Of a DNA stretch of 54,305 bases, positions 39,873 to 48,694 are shown piece after piece (position 1 is the first letter of the stretch; every line of letters begins with the position of its first letter). The notes under the pieces are model-generated. The model did no database searches. It was not told the DNA's origin and worked only from the letters and a program-made list of their open reading frames with translations. The position numbers were made by a program, and so were the translations under genes. Source of the DNA: Microbacteriaceae bacterium (lineage in GTDB: Bacteria; Actinomycetota; Actinomycetes; Actinomycetales; Microbacteriaceae); NCBI GenBank assembly GCA_025464975.1, contig JAODMT010000023.1, forward strand, positions 1 to 54,305. Direction: 5' to 3'.

Positions 39873-40136
39873 TCACAGATGCCGGTAGACGTCCCCGGTG
39901 GTCAGGCCCTTCGCGATCATGAGCACCTGCAGGTGGTACAGCAGCTGCGAGATCTCCTCCGCCGTCTCGTCGAGGGACTCGTACTCGGCGGCCATCCAGA
40001 CCTCCGCGGCCTCTTCGACGATCTTCTTGCCGATGGTGTGCACGCCGGCGTCGAGCTCCGCCACCGTGCCAGAGCCGTCCGGCCGGGACACGGCCTTCTC
40101 GCTCAGTTCCGCAAACAGGTCATCGAACGTTTTCAC
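39873..40136 (-). CDS. hisE: phosphoribosyl-ATP pyrophosphatase
   Basis: An 87-residue stand-alone MazG-like hydrolase for the second histidine step. The acidic metal-binding helix is [15 protein letters not shown] followed by [23 protein letters not shown], with the conserved ExxE and ExxD-type acids. The short N-terminal [15 protein letters not shown] is typical. It begins 52 nt after the FKBP stop and is the first histidine gene of the run hisE-hisG-hisF-hisI. Its stop overlaps a possible GTG start of hisG. Confidence 0.95.
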   Translation of the reverse strand: MKTFDDLFAELSEKAVSRPDGSGTVAELDAGVHTIGKKIVEEAAEVWMAAEYESLDETAEEISQLLYHLQVLMIAKGLTTGDVYRHL

Positions 40137-40188
40137 AGGGTAAAGGTTACCGGTGTGGCAGGGGACGCTCGCGCCAGCGCGGCGGCGC

Positions 40189-40563
40189 CTAGCTCACACC
40201 GAGCAGGTCGATCACGAAGATCAGGGTGCGACCGGAGAGCTGGTGTCCCGCGCCGGCCGGGCCGTAGGCGAGCGCCGGGGGCACGACGAGCTGGCGGCGT
40301 CCGCCCACCCGCATGCCCGGGATGCCCTCTTGCCACCCGGCGATGAGCGAGCGGAGCGGGAAGTTCACCGACTGGCCGCGGCTCCACGATGAGTCGAACT
40401 CCTCGCCAGACTCGAGGTCGACTCCGAGGTAGTGAACGTCAACGGTGTCGCCCGGCTTCGCTTCCTCGCCTGCGCCGATCTCGATATCGGTCGAGACGAG
40501 CTCCGAGGGAGCCTCGCCCTCATAAAATTCGATTTCCGGCTTGGTCTTGTTGAACTCAGTCAT
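40189..40563 (-). CDS. FKBP-type peptidyl-prolyl cis-trans isomerase
   Basis: A 124-residue single-domain FKBP. Key parts are [32 protein letters not shown], the active-site region [27 protein letters not shown] and the final strand [11 protein letters not shown]. No signal peptide, so a cytoplasmic folding or assembly factor is likely. The ATG at 40563 lies 104 nt after rpe, with 17-bp tandem repeats in between. It stands between rpe and hisE on the same strand, without an obvious functional link to either. Confidence 0.92.
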   Translation of the reverse strand: MTEFNKTKPEIEFYEGEAPSELVSTDIEIGAGEEAKPGDTVDVHYLGVDLESGEEFDSSWSRGQSVNFPLRSLIAGWQEGIPGMRVGGRRQLVVPPALAYGPAGAGHQLSGRTLIFVIDLLGVS

Positions 40564-40607
40564 GGCTCAATTCAAGCAGACCGGCCGGTTGGGTGTCACC
40601 ACAGCCC

Positions 40608-40675
40608 GGGCGAACTCGGTGCTTCAGTGACCTCAGTGCCTGGGTGACCTCAGTGGTTGGGTGAATTCAGTGCAC
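40608..40675. repeat. 17-bp tandem repeat (4 copies) spanning the rpe 3' end
   Basis: Units lie at 40608-40624, 40625-40641, 40642-40658 and 40659-40675, with consensus GGGTGACCTCAGTGCTT. The last unit covers the rpe stop codon (40667-40669). A degenerate fifth unit may precede at 40591. The array fills much of the 103-nt gap between rpe and the FKBP gene; a 17-bp period would break frame in coding DNA and is tolerated here. Confidence 0.85.
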
Positions 40676-41329
40676 GTGTGAGCCGGCCGCGGCCCGCAGC
40701 AGCGCGATCTGCTCCTCCGGCCCGCCGGCATTGAACACGCTCGAGCCGGCCACGAACGTGTCGGCTCCCGCCTCGGCGGCGATGCCGATCGTCTTCTCGG
40801 AGATGCCGCCGTCGACCTGCAGCCACACGTCGAGTCCCGATCGGGCGGTCGCCTCGCGGAGCAGCCTCAGCTTCGGCATGGTTGATTCCATAAACTTCTG
40901 GCCGCCAAACCCCGGCTCGACGGTCATCACGAGCACCTGATCGAACTCGGGGAGCAGCTCGAGGTATGGCTCGATCGGGGTGCCCGGCTTCACCGCGATT
41001 CCGGCCCTCGCGCCGATCTGCCTGAGGCGGCGGGCGAGGCCGACGGCATCCGTCACGGCCTCGGCGTGGAAGGTCACGGAGAACGCTCCAGCCTCCGCGT
41101 AGCCGGGCGCCCAGCGGTCGGGGTCATCGATCATGAGGTGAACGTCGAGCGGCAAGGACGACACCCGCTGCAGCGACTCGACCATCCTCTGGCCGAACGT
41201 GAGGTTCGGCACGAAGTGGTTGTCCATCACGTCGACGTGCACGAGGTCGGCGCTCGCGATCCTCCCGAGCTCGCGCTCGAGATTCGCGAAGTCGGCGGTA
41301 AGGATGCTCGGGCTGATTCTCGCGGTCAC
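40667..41329 (-). CDS. rpe: ribulose-phosphate 3-epimerase
   Basis: A 220-residue TIM barrel interconverting ribulose-5-phosphate and xylulose-5-phosphate in the pentose phosphate pathway. The metal-binding residues are in HVDVMDNHFVPNLTFG, PLDVHLMIDDPDRW and WLQVDGGISEKTIGIAAEAGAD; VLVMTVEPGFGGQKF is the second hallmark. Its start is GTG 41329 (VTARISPSILTADFANLE), the family N-terminus. The product xylulose-5-phosphate is also the expected product of a xylulokinase. It lies 399 nt from rsmB across a repeat-rich gap. Confidence 0.96.
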   Translation of the reverse strand: MTARISPSILTADFANLERELGRIASADLVHVDVMDNHFVPNLTFGQRMVESLQRVSSLPLDVHLMIDDPDRWAPGYAEAGAFSVTFHAEAVTDAVGLARRLRQIGARAGIAVKPGTPIEPYLELLPEFDQVLVMTVEPGFGGQKFMESTMPKLRLLREATARSGLDVWLQVDGGISEKTIGIAAEAGADTFVAGSSVFNAGGPEEQIALLRAAAGSHVH

Positions 41330-41422
41330 CGTGCCAGCCTAAGGGACCGTGCGCCCGGCATCCGGGCAGGGCGAGCCGTCGGGGTGAACCGCCACGCTCT
41401 GCACCGCGCGACCACGGGTCGA

Positions 41423-41524
41423 CCGGCCGGAATCCGTTTCTCCGCCGGCATCCGTTTTCTCCTGGCCGAACGCGTTTTTTCCTGGCCAAAATGCGTTTCC
41501 TCCCGGCCAGGAATACGTTTCTCC
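41423..41524. repeat. 20-21 bp degenerate tandem repeat, five copies
   Basis: Units at 41423, 41443, 41463, 41483 and 41504 follow the pattern YGGCC-purine-rich-CGTTT(C/T)(T/C)CC. Each unit ends in a CGTTT-pyrimidine run, so the plus strand is pyrimidine-rich there. Spacing near two helical turns makes protein-binding sites conceivable. Confidence 0.8.
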
Positions 41525-41604
41525 GGAGGTTTGCCGCATTACCCCCGAGCATGCCCTCTGCACCCGGTTCCATGGCGTCCGAAGACGGATTCCTCCGGAG
41601 AAAC
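41517..41604. repeat. 13-bp perfect inverted repeat
   Basis: GTTTCTCCGGAGG (41517-41529) and its exact complement (41592-41604) flank 62 nt. The left arm coincides with the end of the last tandem unit, which suggests the unit was copied in inverted orientation. A large stem-loop could form in RNA on either strand. Confidence 0.75.
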
Positions 41605-41728
41605 CATGCAAGTCGTCGGTCGCATCCGATTGCGTTGCATCCGGGCCGCTACAGGCGAAGCGGCACCGGGCGCACGGACGGGGCGTCAGCCCGAAGCGCG
41701 CTGCCCGGAGCGCGTTGTCCGGCGAGCC

Positions 41729-43189
41729 CTACGTGTTCTCGCGTGTGTCCTTCTCGAGCAGGCAGATGAACATGGCGTCGGTGCCGTTCCGATGCGGCCA
41801 GAGTTGCACGTGGCCGTCGGTCGAGTCGCCCAGTTCGAGCGGCCGCTTGGTCACGGTTCCGAGCACCGCGGCGGTGTCGATCCGAGTCATGCCGGAGACA
41901 CGCTTGAGCACGGACTCCACCACGACCCTGGTCTCCGCGAGGTGCGGAGAGCACGTGACGTAGGCCAGAATTCCGCCGGGCTTGAGTGCGGCGATCGCCG
42001 ACTCGAGCAAGCGGATCTGCAGTTCGGTGAGCTCCGCGACGTCGCTCGGCTGCTTACGCCAGCGGGCCTCGGGGCGCCGGCGCAGAGCGCCGAGTCCGGT
42101 GCACGGTGCGTCGAGCAGGATGCGGTCGAACTGTTCCGGCATCCGCTCGCCCATGAGGATGCCGTCCTGCACGAGCACCTGCGGCGGATCGGCGAACACC
42201 GAGAGCGCCTTACGCACGAGTTCGGCCCGAGCCGGCGTGATCTCGTTCGCCACGAGGGTCGCGCCGTGCTCGCGTGCCTCGGCGGCGAGCAACGCGGCCT
42301 TGCCGCCCGGCCCGGCGCACAGGTCGAGCCAGCGTTCCCCGCGCTCCACCGGGCGAACCCGGCTGAGGGCGAGCGCGGCAAGTTGCGAGCCCTCGTCCTG
42401 TACCCGGGCCCGGCCCTCGTGCACGGCCGGCCAGAGGGCGGGGTCTCCCCCGTCGCTCACGGCGGCGAACGGCGAATACCTGGCCTTCTGGGCGCCGCGG
42501 ATCTCGGAGATGGTCGCAAGACCCGGGAGCGCGACGAGACTCACCCGCGGGGCGAAATTGTCGGCGATGAGCAGGTCTTCGAGTTCGTCTTCCCTTCCCT
42601 CGGCCGCGAGCGCCTGACGGAACGCGCGCACGATCCAGAGCGGGTGTGAGTGTTCGAGCGCGAGCCGTTCCTCGTGGTTCCGCGGTTTGGCCATCACCCG
42701 TTCGTGCCATTCATCCGGCGAGCTGCGGGTAATAGTGCGAAGCACCCCGTTGACGAAACCGGTGGCCGAGCGGGAGCCGACCTCCTTGGCGAGCGAGACG
42801 GCCTCGTCGACCGCGGCGTGCGAGGCGACCCGCATGGAGAGCAGCTGATGTGTGCCGAGCCGCAGCACGTCGAGGATCGGCGAGTCGATCTCGTCGGTTG
42901 ACCGTTTGGCGGCGAGTTCGATGACGGCGTCGTAGTAGCCCTGCTGGCGAAGGGTTCCGTAGGTCAACTCGGTCGCGAGGGCGGCATCCTGCTGGTTCAA
43001 TCGCGCCCGCTCGAGTTTGACCGGCAGGAGGAGGTTCGCGTAGGCGTCGGTTTCCCGCACCGCCATGATCACTTCGAGCGCGATCCGGCGGGCTGGTTGC
43101 ACTCGAGTCGGTTGCACTCGAGCCGGCGGCTCGCCGAGGGGAACCGATCGTTGTCGGCCGCCCGGTCGCCCCGCGTTGCGCTCGCTCAT
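41729..43189 (-). CDS. rsmB: 16S rRNA (cytosine-967 C5) methyltransferase
   Basis: A 486-residue protein with an N-terminal NusB-like RNA-binding domain (about residues 30-170) and a C-terminal methyltransferase. SAM motif I is WLDLCAGPGGKAALLAA; the two catalytic cysteines lie in LLDAPCTGLGALRR and AYVTCSPHLAETR. It methylates C967 of 16S rRNA. Start ATG 43189 overlaps the fmt stop by 4 nt (ATGA); 14 upstream in-frame residues were rejected. The N-terminal tail contains RVQPTRVQPARR from a 15-bp duplication. The fmt-rsmB pairing is the usual one. Confidence 0.95.
   Translation of the reverse strand: MSERNAGRPGGRQRSVPLGEPPARVQPTRVQPARRIALEVIMAVRETDAYANLLLPVKLERARLNQQDAALATELTYGTLRQQGYYDAVIELAAKRSTDEIDSPILDVLRLGTHQLLSMRVASHAAVDEAVSLAKEVGSRSATGFVNGVLRTITRSSPDEWHERVMAKPRNHEERLALEHSHPLWIVRAFRQALAAEGREDELEDLLIADNFAPRVSLVALPGLATISEIRGAQKARYSPFAAVSDGGDPALWPAVHEGRARVQDEGSQLAALALSRVRPVERGERWLDLCAGPGGKAALLAAEAREHGATLVANEITPARAELVRKALSVFADPPQVLVQDGILMGERMPEQFDRILLDAPCTGLGALRRRPEARWRKQPSDVAELTELQIRLLESAIAALKPGGILAYVTCSPHLAETRVVVESVLKRVSGMTRIDTAAVLGTVTKRPLELGDSTDGHVQLWPHRNGTDAMFICLLEKDTRENT
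43095..43124. repeat. 15-bp tandem duplication in the rsmB 5' region
   Basis: GGTTGCACTCGAGTC (43095-43109) is repeated at 43110-43124 with one change. It encodes the RVQPTRVQPA stretch in the flexible N-terminal tail before the NusB-like domain. Frame is preserved. Confidence 0.88.
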
Positions 43190-44115
43190 CGGGCCTCCGT
43201 TCCGGCGCCGGCTGCTCGTCCGCGCCACCAATCCGCTGCGGACATCCCGCGCTTGCCGGCCGGTTGCACGCTCAATAGCTCCACCGGATCGCTCGCCGTT
43301 CCGACCAGAAGGCGGCCGCCGACGAGGGCGAGTCGCCCCGGTCCGAGCGGCGCGACGCCACGCGCGATGGTCGCGTCGAGAATCTTCACGCGCGCGTCGT
43401 CGACGGTGGTAAAAGCGCCCGGCTCGGGGGTGACGCCGCGGATGCGGTCGGCGACGGTGCTCGCGTGCCCGGTGAAGTCGATGTGGGCGTCGGTGAGGTC
43501 GAGCTTCGGTGCGAGAGTCACGTCACCGGACTGCGGTTCGGCCCGCGCCGTGCCGTCCGCGATGGCGTCGACGACTCGTACAAGCAGTTCGGCTCCCGAG
43601 ACGGCGAGCGAATCGAGCAACTGTCCGGCGGTCTCCCGCTGCCCGATCGACTGGGTGAGCTGTCCGAAGACGGCGCCCGCGTCGAGCTCCGGAACGAGTT
43701 GGAACACGGATGCTCCGGTCACCTCGTCTCCCGCGATGATGGCGTGCTGAACAGGGGCGGCACCGCGCCAGCGCGGAAGCAGCGAGAAGTGCAGGTTGAT
43801 CCAGCCGAGGCGGGGCGTCGAAAGCAGCGGTTCGCGCACGAGTCCGCCGTACGCCACGATCACGCCGAGGTCCGGCTCGAGTGCCGCGATTTCCTCGGTG
43901 GCCTTGCCGGCAAGCCGGTTCGCCTTGATGATCGGCAGCCGAAGCGCTTCGGCGGCGGCCCCGACCGCGGTCGGGGTCAGTTCACGGCGGCGGCCCTGCG
44001 GCGAATCCTCCCTCGTGACGACTGCGGCGATGTTGTGCCGGCTCGCGGTGAGGGCGGTGAGGCTTGGCACGGCCGCCGCCGGGCTGCCCGCGAAGACGAT
44101 GACGAGGTCAGACAT
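43186..44115 (-). CDS. fmt: methionyl-tRNA formyltransferase
   Basis: A 309-residue enzyme that formylates initiator Met-tRNA using 10-formyl-THF. The N-terminal domain runs from LVIVFAGSPAAAVPSL to the active-site segment GWINLHFSLLPRWRGAAPVQHAI (Asn, His and the HxSLLP loop) and VFQLVPELDAGAVFGQ with the catalytic Asp. The C-terminal OB-like domain includes IDFTGHASTVADRIRGVTPEPGAFT. Start ATG 44115 is 59 nt after the priA stop. It is followed by overlapping rsmB, so both translation-related enzymes are coupled. Confidence 0.95.
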   Translation of the reverse strand: MSDLVIVFAGSPAAAVPSLTALTASRHNIAAVVTREDSPQGRRRELTPTAVGAAAEALRLPIIKANRLAGKATEEIAALEPDLGVIVAYGGLVREPLLSTPRLGWINLHFSLLPRWRGAAPVQHAIIAGDEVTGASVFQLVPELDAGAVFGQLTQSIGQRETAGQLLDSLAVSGAELLVRVVDAIADGTARAEPQSGDVTLAPKLDLTDAHIDFTGHASTVADRIRGVTPEPGAFTTVDDARVKILDATIARGVAPLGPGRLALVGGRLLVGTASDPVELLSVQPAGKRGMSAADWWRGRAAGAGTEAR

Positions 44116-44174
44116 GGTGAATTTCAGGCAATGGATCGTTTCGATAGGCCGACGGGGGTCAGATGACCACCTGC

Positions 44175-46217
44175 TTACGTTGTGTCGAACGACGAGACGT
44201 CGTCGAAGCGCACTCTCAGTGTAGGCAAGGCGGCGGGCCCGGCGGGCCCCGGTCGCCTTCGTCGACTCGTCGCGATGCGGATCACCTCGGCGCGAAGGCC
44301 CGCTGCGACGGCCGTGCCCTCGCCGTAGTCGAATCGCACGATCGCTCGAACGCCCCCACCCGGAGCGTCGACCGGGCCGAGCACGTCGACCCGGTCGATC
44401 CCGGACACGGCGTCAACCGCTCGCTGCACCGATTCCGCCGTTCCGGTGACCGTTGCGACCCGAACCGCCGGCGGAAATCGGAGGGCACGGCGGTCCGCCA
44501 GTTCCGATCGGATGTAGTCCGCGCGCCGCCAGGTGGCGAGGGCGGAGGCGAGGGTCCCGCCGACGCCGACGAGCACGGTCGTCGCCCCCGGGCCGGCGAG
44601 GGCGATCGCATTGGACCACCAACGAACGCAGTCCTCGCCGACGCGAAGACTCTCCCGCGCGGTCATCCGCTCCCCATCGAGCAGAAGGATCGCCCGGTAG
44701 CCGCCGGCGGCGATCGGTTCCGCCCCGCGCGTTGCGATCACGAGCGCCGGTTCCGGCCCGACCGCGAGGATGGGGCGATCACCGTCGGCGACGATGACCC
44801 GAACGCCGGGGAAGGCCCGGCCGAGGTCTTCGGCGGTTCGAACCGACCCTTGCCCAATGAGCCGGAACGTCGTTCCCGTGCAGTTCGAGCAGCTCCAGTG
44901 AGTGGCGAGTTTGCCGCACCACGAGCAAGACGGCGTCGCGTGGGCCGACTTGAGGTGGAGCGGCCCCTCGCACAGGTCGCAGCGGGCGGTCTGCCCGCAC
45001 TCCGTGCAGGCGAGTCGGGACGCGTAACCGGGCCGCGCAACCTGAACGAGCACCGGACCGTGGTCGAGTCCGGCCCGTGCCTGGCGCCAGGCGCTCGATG
45101 GGATTCGCGCCTGAGCGGCGAGCCGGTCTTCCGATTGCTGCTGCGCGGTGGGAAGCACCCTCGGCTGCACGAGCCGAAGCGGTGCGAGCTCCCCGAGGTA
45201 TCCGACCTCAACGAGCCGTTCGATTTCGGTGCTTCGCGCGTGCGAGAGGAACAGGAGCGCGCAGCCCTGCTGTTCCTGCCGCACGAGGGCGGCGTCCCTC
45301 GAGTGCACGTACGGGCTGAGCGGCTCGGCGTGCAGCGGGTCGCCCTCGTCCCAGATGGCGATCAGCCCGAGCCTCTTCGCCGGCGCGTAGACGACCGAAC
45401 GGTTGCCGACGACGGCGAGCGGAATGTCGCCGAGGCACGCGAGCATTGCGCGGTATCGATCCGGATTGGATTGCTTCGCATCGAGGTGCACGATCCGGTC
45501 ATCCGGAAGCACCGCGCGAAGGGCCGCGACGAGCTGGTCCTGGTCACGGTAGTCCGGTACGGCGAGAATCGCGGATCCGCCGCGCGCGATAGCGTGACTC
45601 GCTGCGGCGGCCATCGTCGTCGCCCAGTGCCCCACCCAGTGGCCCCCGGGCAGCTCGACCACTCCCGGGACCGCATCGACGGCGAGCCGCGCGCCGGATT
45701 CCATGGCCGAATCGACCAGAGCCTGGTCGAAGCCGGCCACCGGTTCGGGACGCACCGGTTCTGCGCGCACGGGGTCGGGACGCACCGCTTCTGCGCGCAC
45801 GGACTCGGGCTCCGCTCCGACGAGGACTTCCGCGGCGGCGAGCCAGTTCTTCTCGACGCGAACCTGCCGCTTCGGGACCGCGAGGCGCACGATGTCGCTC
45901 GCCGTTCCGGCCGCCCGGTCGGCGAGGCGCCTGGCGAGCGCCCACACCTCCGGGGCGAGAACCGGGACCGGTGACACGACGGCTTCGAGGTCGCTCAGCA
46001 CGCCGGAGTAGTCGCCACCCCCGGCGACCTCGACGATGAATCCGTCGGCCAGCCGCCCGGCGGAGCGCAGCGGCACTCGGACGCGAACGCCCGGGCGCGC
46101 GTCGGCGGCGAGCAGAGGCGGGATTCGGTAGTCGAACAGGCGGTCAAGTTGCGGCAGCGGCGAATCAATGAGCACTCGGGCGATCCCGCCCGCTGGCTCG
46201 CCGACCGTGCCGGCCAT
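44175..46217 (-). CDS. priA: primosomal protein N' (replication restart PriA, helicase-motif-poor)
   Basis: A 680-residue PriA protein. The N-terminal DNA-binding domain begins with ARVLIDSPLPQLDRLFDYRIPP. The zinc-binding cysteines are present (CTECGQTARCDLCEG and CSWCGKL...CSNC). The helicase core is degenerate: where a GxGKT Walker A is expected there is GHWVGHWATTMAAA, and the DEEH box is IWDEGD, as reported for actinobacterial PriA, which probably lacks ATPase activity. A linker near residue 145 carries a VRAEAVRPDPVRAEPVRPEP repeat. The ATG at 46217 sits 2 nt after the metK stop; longer upstream frames overlap metK and were rejected. Confidence 0.92.
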   Translation of the reverse strand: MAGTVGEPAGGIARVLIDSPLPQLDRLFDYRIPPLLAADARPGVRVRVPLRSAGRLADGFIVEVAGGGDYSGVLSDLEAVVSPVPVLAPEVWALARRLADRAAGTASDIVRLAVPKRQVRVEKNWLAAAEVLVGAEPESVRAEAVRPDPVRAEPVRPEPVAGFDQALVDSAMESGARLAVDAVPGVVELPGGHWVGHWATTMAAAASHAIARGGSAILAVPDYRDQDQLVAALRAVLPDDRIVHLDAKQSNPDRYRAMLACLGDIPLAVVGNRSVVYAPAKRLGLIAIWDEGDPLHAEPLSPYVHSRDAALVRQEQQGCALLFLSHARSTEIERLVEVGYLGELAPLRLVQPRVLPTAQQQSEDRLAAQARIPSSAWRQARAGLDHGPVLVQVARPGYASRLACTECGQTARCDLCEGPLHLKSAHATPSCSWCGKLATHWSCSNCTGTTFRLIGQGSVRTAEDLGRAFPGVRVIVADGDRPILAVGPEPALVIATRGAEPIAAGGYRAILLLDGERMTARESLRVGEDCVRWWSNAIALAGPGATTVLVGVGGTLASALATWRRADYIRSELADRRALRFPPAVRVATVTGTAESVQRAVDAVSGIDRVDVLGPVDAPGGGVRAIVRFDYGEGTAVAAGLRAEVIRIATSRRRRPGPAGPAALPTLRVRFDDVSSFDTT
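45741..45800. repeat. 15/30-bp tandem repeat in the priA linker
   Basis: Four 15-bp units (45741, 45756, 45771, 45786) alternate in two types, giving a 30-bp repeat copied twice with two or three changes. They encode the RAE/RPDP/RPEP linker between the N-terminal domain and the degenerate helicase core. Confidence 0.88.
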
Positions 46218-46219
46218 GA

Positions 46220-47428
46220 TTAGAGCCCGGTGAGGCTGCGCAAGGCGTCGACTCGGTCGAGCCGCTCCCAGGTGAACTGGGGAAGCTCGCGACCGAAGTG
46301 GCCGTAGGTCGAGGTCGCGGCGTAGATGGGCCGAAGCAGATCGAGGTCTCGGATGATCGCGGCCGGTCGGAGGTCGAACACCTGCTGGATAGCGTCGATG
46401 ATCGTGGTCTCGTCGACATGGGCGGTTCCGAAGGACTCGACGTACAGCCCGACCGGGGAGGCCTTGCCGATCGCGTACGCGACCTGCACCTCGAGGCGGT
46501 CGGCGAGGCCGGCTGCGACGACGTTCTTCGCCACCCAACGCATCGCGTATGCCGCCGAACGGTCGACCTTCGACGGGTCCTTGCCGCTGAACGCGCCGCC
46601 GCCGTGTCGGCTCGAGCCGCCGTAGGTGTCGACGATGATCTTGCGGCCGGTGAGTCCGGCGTCGCCCTGCGGCCCGCCGATTTCGAAGCGGCCGGTCGGG
46701 TTGATGAGCACGGTCGGGTCGACGCTGTCCAACTCGACGCGGTCGAGCACGGGTCGGATCACCAGTTCCTCGACCTCCGCCCGCAACATTTGGGTGCTGA
46801 CGAGCGGAGAGTGCTGGGTGGAGAGCACGACAGTCTCCACGGTGCGCGGAATGATTCCGTCGTATCCGATGGTCACCTGGGTCTTACCGTCCGGCCGGAG
46901 GTAGTCGACCATCCCGGTCTTCCGAACCTCGGCGAGCCGCTCGGCCATGCGGTGGGCGATCCAGATGGGAACCGGCATGTACTCGGGGGTTTCGGTGGTG
47001 GCGTACCCGAACATGATGCCCTGATCCCCCGCGCCCTGCCGGTCGAGGTCGTCGACACTCGACTCCTCGCGGCGCTCGAACGCGTCATCCACTCCCTGCG
47101 CGATGTCGGGCGACTGACCGCCGATCGACACCGACACGCCGCAGGAGCGACCGTCGAACCACACGTCGGACGAGTTGTAGCCGATGTTCCAGATGCGCTC
47201 GCGCACGATTGTCGGGATGTCGACGTAGCCGGAGGTCGTCACCTCGCCGGCGACATGCACGAGACCCGTGGTGACGAGCGTCTCGACGGCAACCCGGCTG
47301 TTCGGGTCGACGGCGAGCAGCGCATCCAGAATGCTGTCGGAAATCTGATCACAGATCTTGTCGGGGTGCCCCTCGGTGACCGACTCCGACGTGAAAAGGC
47401 GGAGGGACGGGGTGGATGCTGCGCTCAT
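46220..47428 (-). CDS. metK: S-adenosylmethionine synthase
   Basis: A 402-residue enzyme making SAM from methionine and ATP. Signature segments are [58 protein letters not shown] and the phosphate loop [19 protein letters not shown]. Length and ends match the family. ATG 47428 is 54 nt downstream of coaBC; that gap is too short for a SAM riboswitch. The gene sits with coaBC, rpoZ and gmk upstream and priA-fmt downstream, the Mycobacterium-like order. Confidence 0.97.
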   Translation of the reverse strand: MSAASTPSLRLFTSESVTEGHPDKICDQISDSILDALLAVDPNSRVAVETLVTTGLVHVAGEVTTSGYVDIPTIVRERIWNIGYNSSDVWFDGRSCGVSVSIGGQSPDIAQGVDDAFERREESSVDDLDRQGAGDQGIMFGYATTETPEYMPVPIWIAHRMAERLAEVRKTGMVDYLRPDGKTQVTIGYDGIIPRTVETVVLSTQHSPLVSTQMLRAEVEELVIRPVLDRVELDSVDPTVLINPTGRFEIGGPQGDAGLTGRKIIVDTYGGSSRHGGGAFSGKDPSKVDRSAAYAMRWVAKNVVAAGLADRLEVQVAYAIGKASPVGLYVESFGTAHVDETTIIDAIQQVFDLRPAAIIRDLDLLRPIYAATSTYGHFGRELPQFTWERLDRVDALRSLTGL

Positions 47429-47482
47429 GGTTGATCCAAGCTGGGGAAAGGTGTGAGAGTCGTGCGGCCGTCGGCGGAGCGA

Positions 47483-48673
47483 TCAGACCAGCACGTCAAG
47501 GATGCGGTCGGCCACTGACGTCTTGCTTCCGGAGGCCTCCATCACTATATCTCCGGCCCCGTCCAGCACGATCACTGAGTTGCCGTCCGTGGCAAATCCC
47601 TCCGACCAACCGACCCGGTTGAGGACAAGAAGGTCGCTGCCCTTTCTCACGATCTTCGCCCGTCCGAGCGCGAGGAGCGCGTCGGCGTCCCGCTCGGTCT
47701 CGGCGGCGAATCCGACGAGGATTTGCCCGTCGCGCCGGCGGTCGGCAAGACCGGCGAGGATGTCCGGGTTCTTCACGAGCTCGATGGTGAGCCGGTCGCC
47801 CTGCGTTTCCTTTTTGATCTTCGACTCTGCCACCGACTCCGGACGGTAGTCGGAGACCGCGGCAGCCATGATCACGACGTCCGCTTCTTCGGCGGCGGCG
47901 AACACCGCGTCGGCCAGTTCGAGCGTCGACACGACGTGTTCGACTCGAATGGCGGCCGGGACGCTCACCTCGAGGTTCGCGCCGATGAGCGTCACGGTTG
48001 CTCCCCGTTCGGCCGCGGCGCACGCAAGCGCGACGCCCTGCTTTCCGCTCGACCGGTTTCCGATGAACCGAACTGGGTCGAGCGCCTCCCGTGTTCCGCC
48101 GGCGGTGATCAGGATGCGTCGCCCGGTGAGGTCCTTCGGGCGCAGCACGGCGAGGGCGGCGGCGACGATCTCCTCCGGCTCGGACATGCGTCCCTGACCG
48201 GTGTCGGCTCCGGTGAGTTGCCCGCTCGCCGGGCCGATGACGGTGACGCCGCGCCCCTTGAGCACGGAAATGTTGTGTGCGGTGGCCGCGTTCTGCCACA
48301 TCTCCGTGTGCATCGCCGGAGCGATGACAACGGGTGCCCTCGAGGCGAGCACCGTGTTGCCGAGCAGGTCGTCGGCGATGCCGTTGGCGAGCTTCGCGAT
48401 GGTGTTCGCGGTCGCCGGGGCGATCAGAATGAGGTCGGCCGCTTGCCCGATGGCGACGTGCCGCACCTCGGCGACGCCCTCGTACAGATCGGTGTTGACG
48501 GTGTTGCGGCTGATGGCCTCTAGGGTCGGTTTCCCGACGAAGCGAAGCGCCGCATCCGTCGCGACGACGTGGACGTCGTGACCGGCGAGCACGAGGGAAC
48601 GGACTACGGCGACCGCCTTGTAGGCGGCGATGCCGCCGGTGACGCCGACGACGATATTGAGAGGCTCAGGCAT
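47483..48673 (-). CDS. coaBC: bifunctional phosphopantothenoylcysteine decarboxylase / phosphopantothenate-cysteine ligase
   Basis: A 396-residue coenzyme A enzyme. The N-terminal CoaC flavoprotein has VVGVTGGIAAYKAV, HVAIGQAADLILIAPATANTIAKLANGIADDLL and PAMHTEMW, the actinobacterial version of the PxMNxxMW substrate motif. The CoaB half starts near residue 190 with RRILITAGGTREALDPVRFIGNRSSGKQG and includes ADVVIMAAAVSDYRP and SKIKKE, the nucleotide and ligase sites. ATG 48673; 21 nt after rpoZ. Fused CoaBC is the usual bacterial form. Confidence 0.96.
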   Translation of the reverse strand: MPEPLNIVVGVTGGIAAYKAVAVVRSLVLAGHDVHVVATDAALRFVGKPTLEAISRNTVNTDLYEGVAEVRHVAIGQAADLILIAPATANTIAKLANGIADDLLGNTVLASRAPVVIAPAMHTEMWQNAATAHNISVLKGRGVTVIGPASGQLTGADTGQGRMSEPEEIVAAALAVLRPKDLTGRRILITAGGTREALDPVRFIGNRSSGKQGVALACAAAERGATVTLIGANLEVSVPAAIRVEHVVSTLELADAVFAAAEEADVVIMAAAVSDYRPESVAESKIKKETQGDRLTIELVKNPDILAGLADRRRDGQILVGFAAETERDADALLALGRAKIVRKGSDLLVLNRVGWSEGFATDGNSVIVLDGAGDIVMEASGSKTSVADRILDVLV

Positions 48674-48694
48674 AGGCCGAGCCTAACGCCCGTG

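Larger units (their letters stand above)
41330..41728. other. 399-nt repeat-rich intergenic region between rpe and rsmB
   Basis: No gene is supported here: a 90-codon minus frame exists but simply translates the repeats. The region holds a 20-21 bp tandem repeat (41423-41524) and a 13-bp inverted repeat (41517-41604), followed by plain GC-rich sequence up to the rsmB stop. A promoter for rpe should lie in it but was not identified. Confidence 0.6.

Noticed and set aside
40137-40188. Small GCGCC/GGCGC hairpin after the FKBP gene
   Set aside because: The stem is only 5 bp in GC-rich DNA and has no U-tract, so it is not distinguishable from background.
41339-41611. 90-codon minus-strand frame between rpe and rsmB
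   Set aside because: It just translates the 20-21 bp repeats (WPGGNAFWPGKNAF pattern) and has no family resemblance or ribosome binding site.
47429-47482. Possible SAM riboswitch upstream of metK
   Set aside because: The gap to coaBC is only 54 nt and shows no suitable stems.
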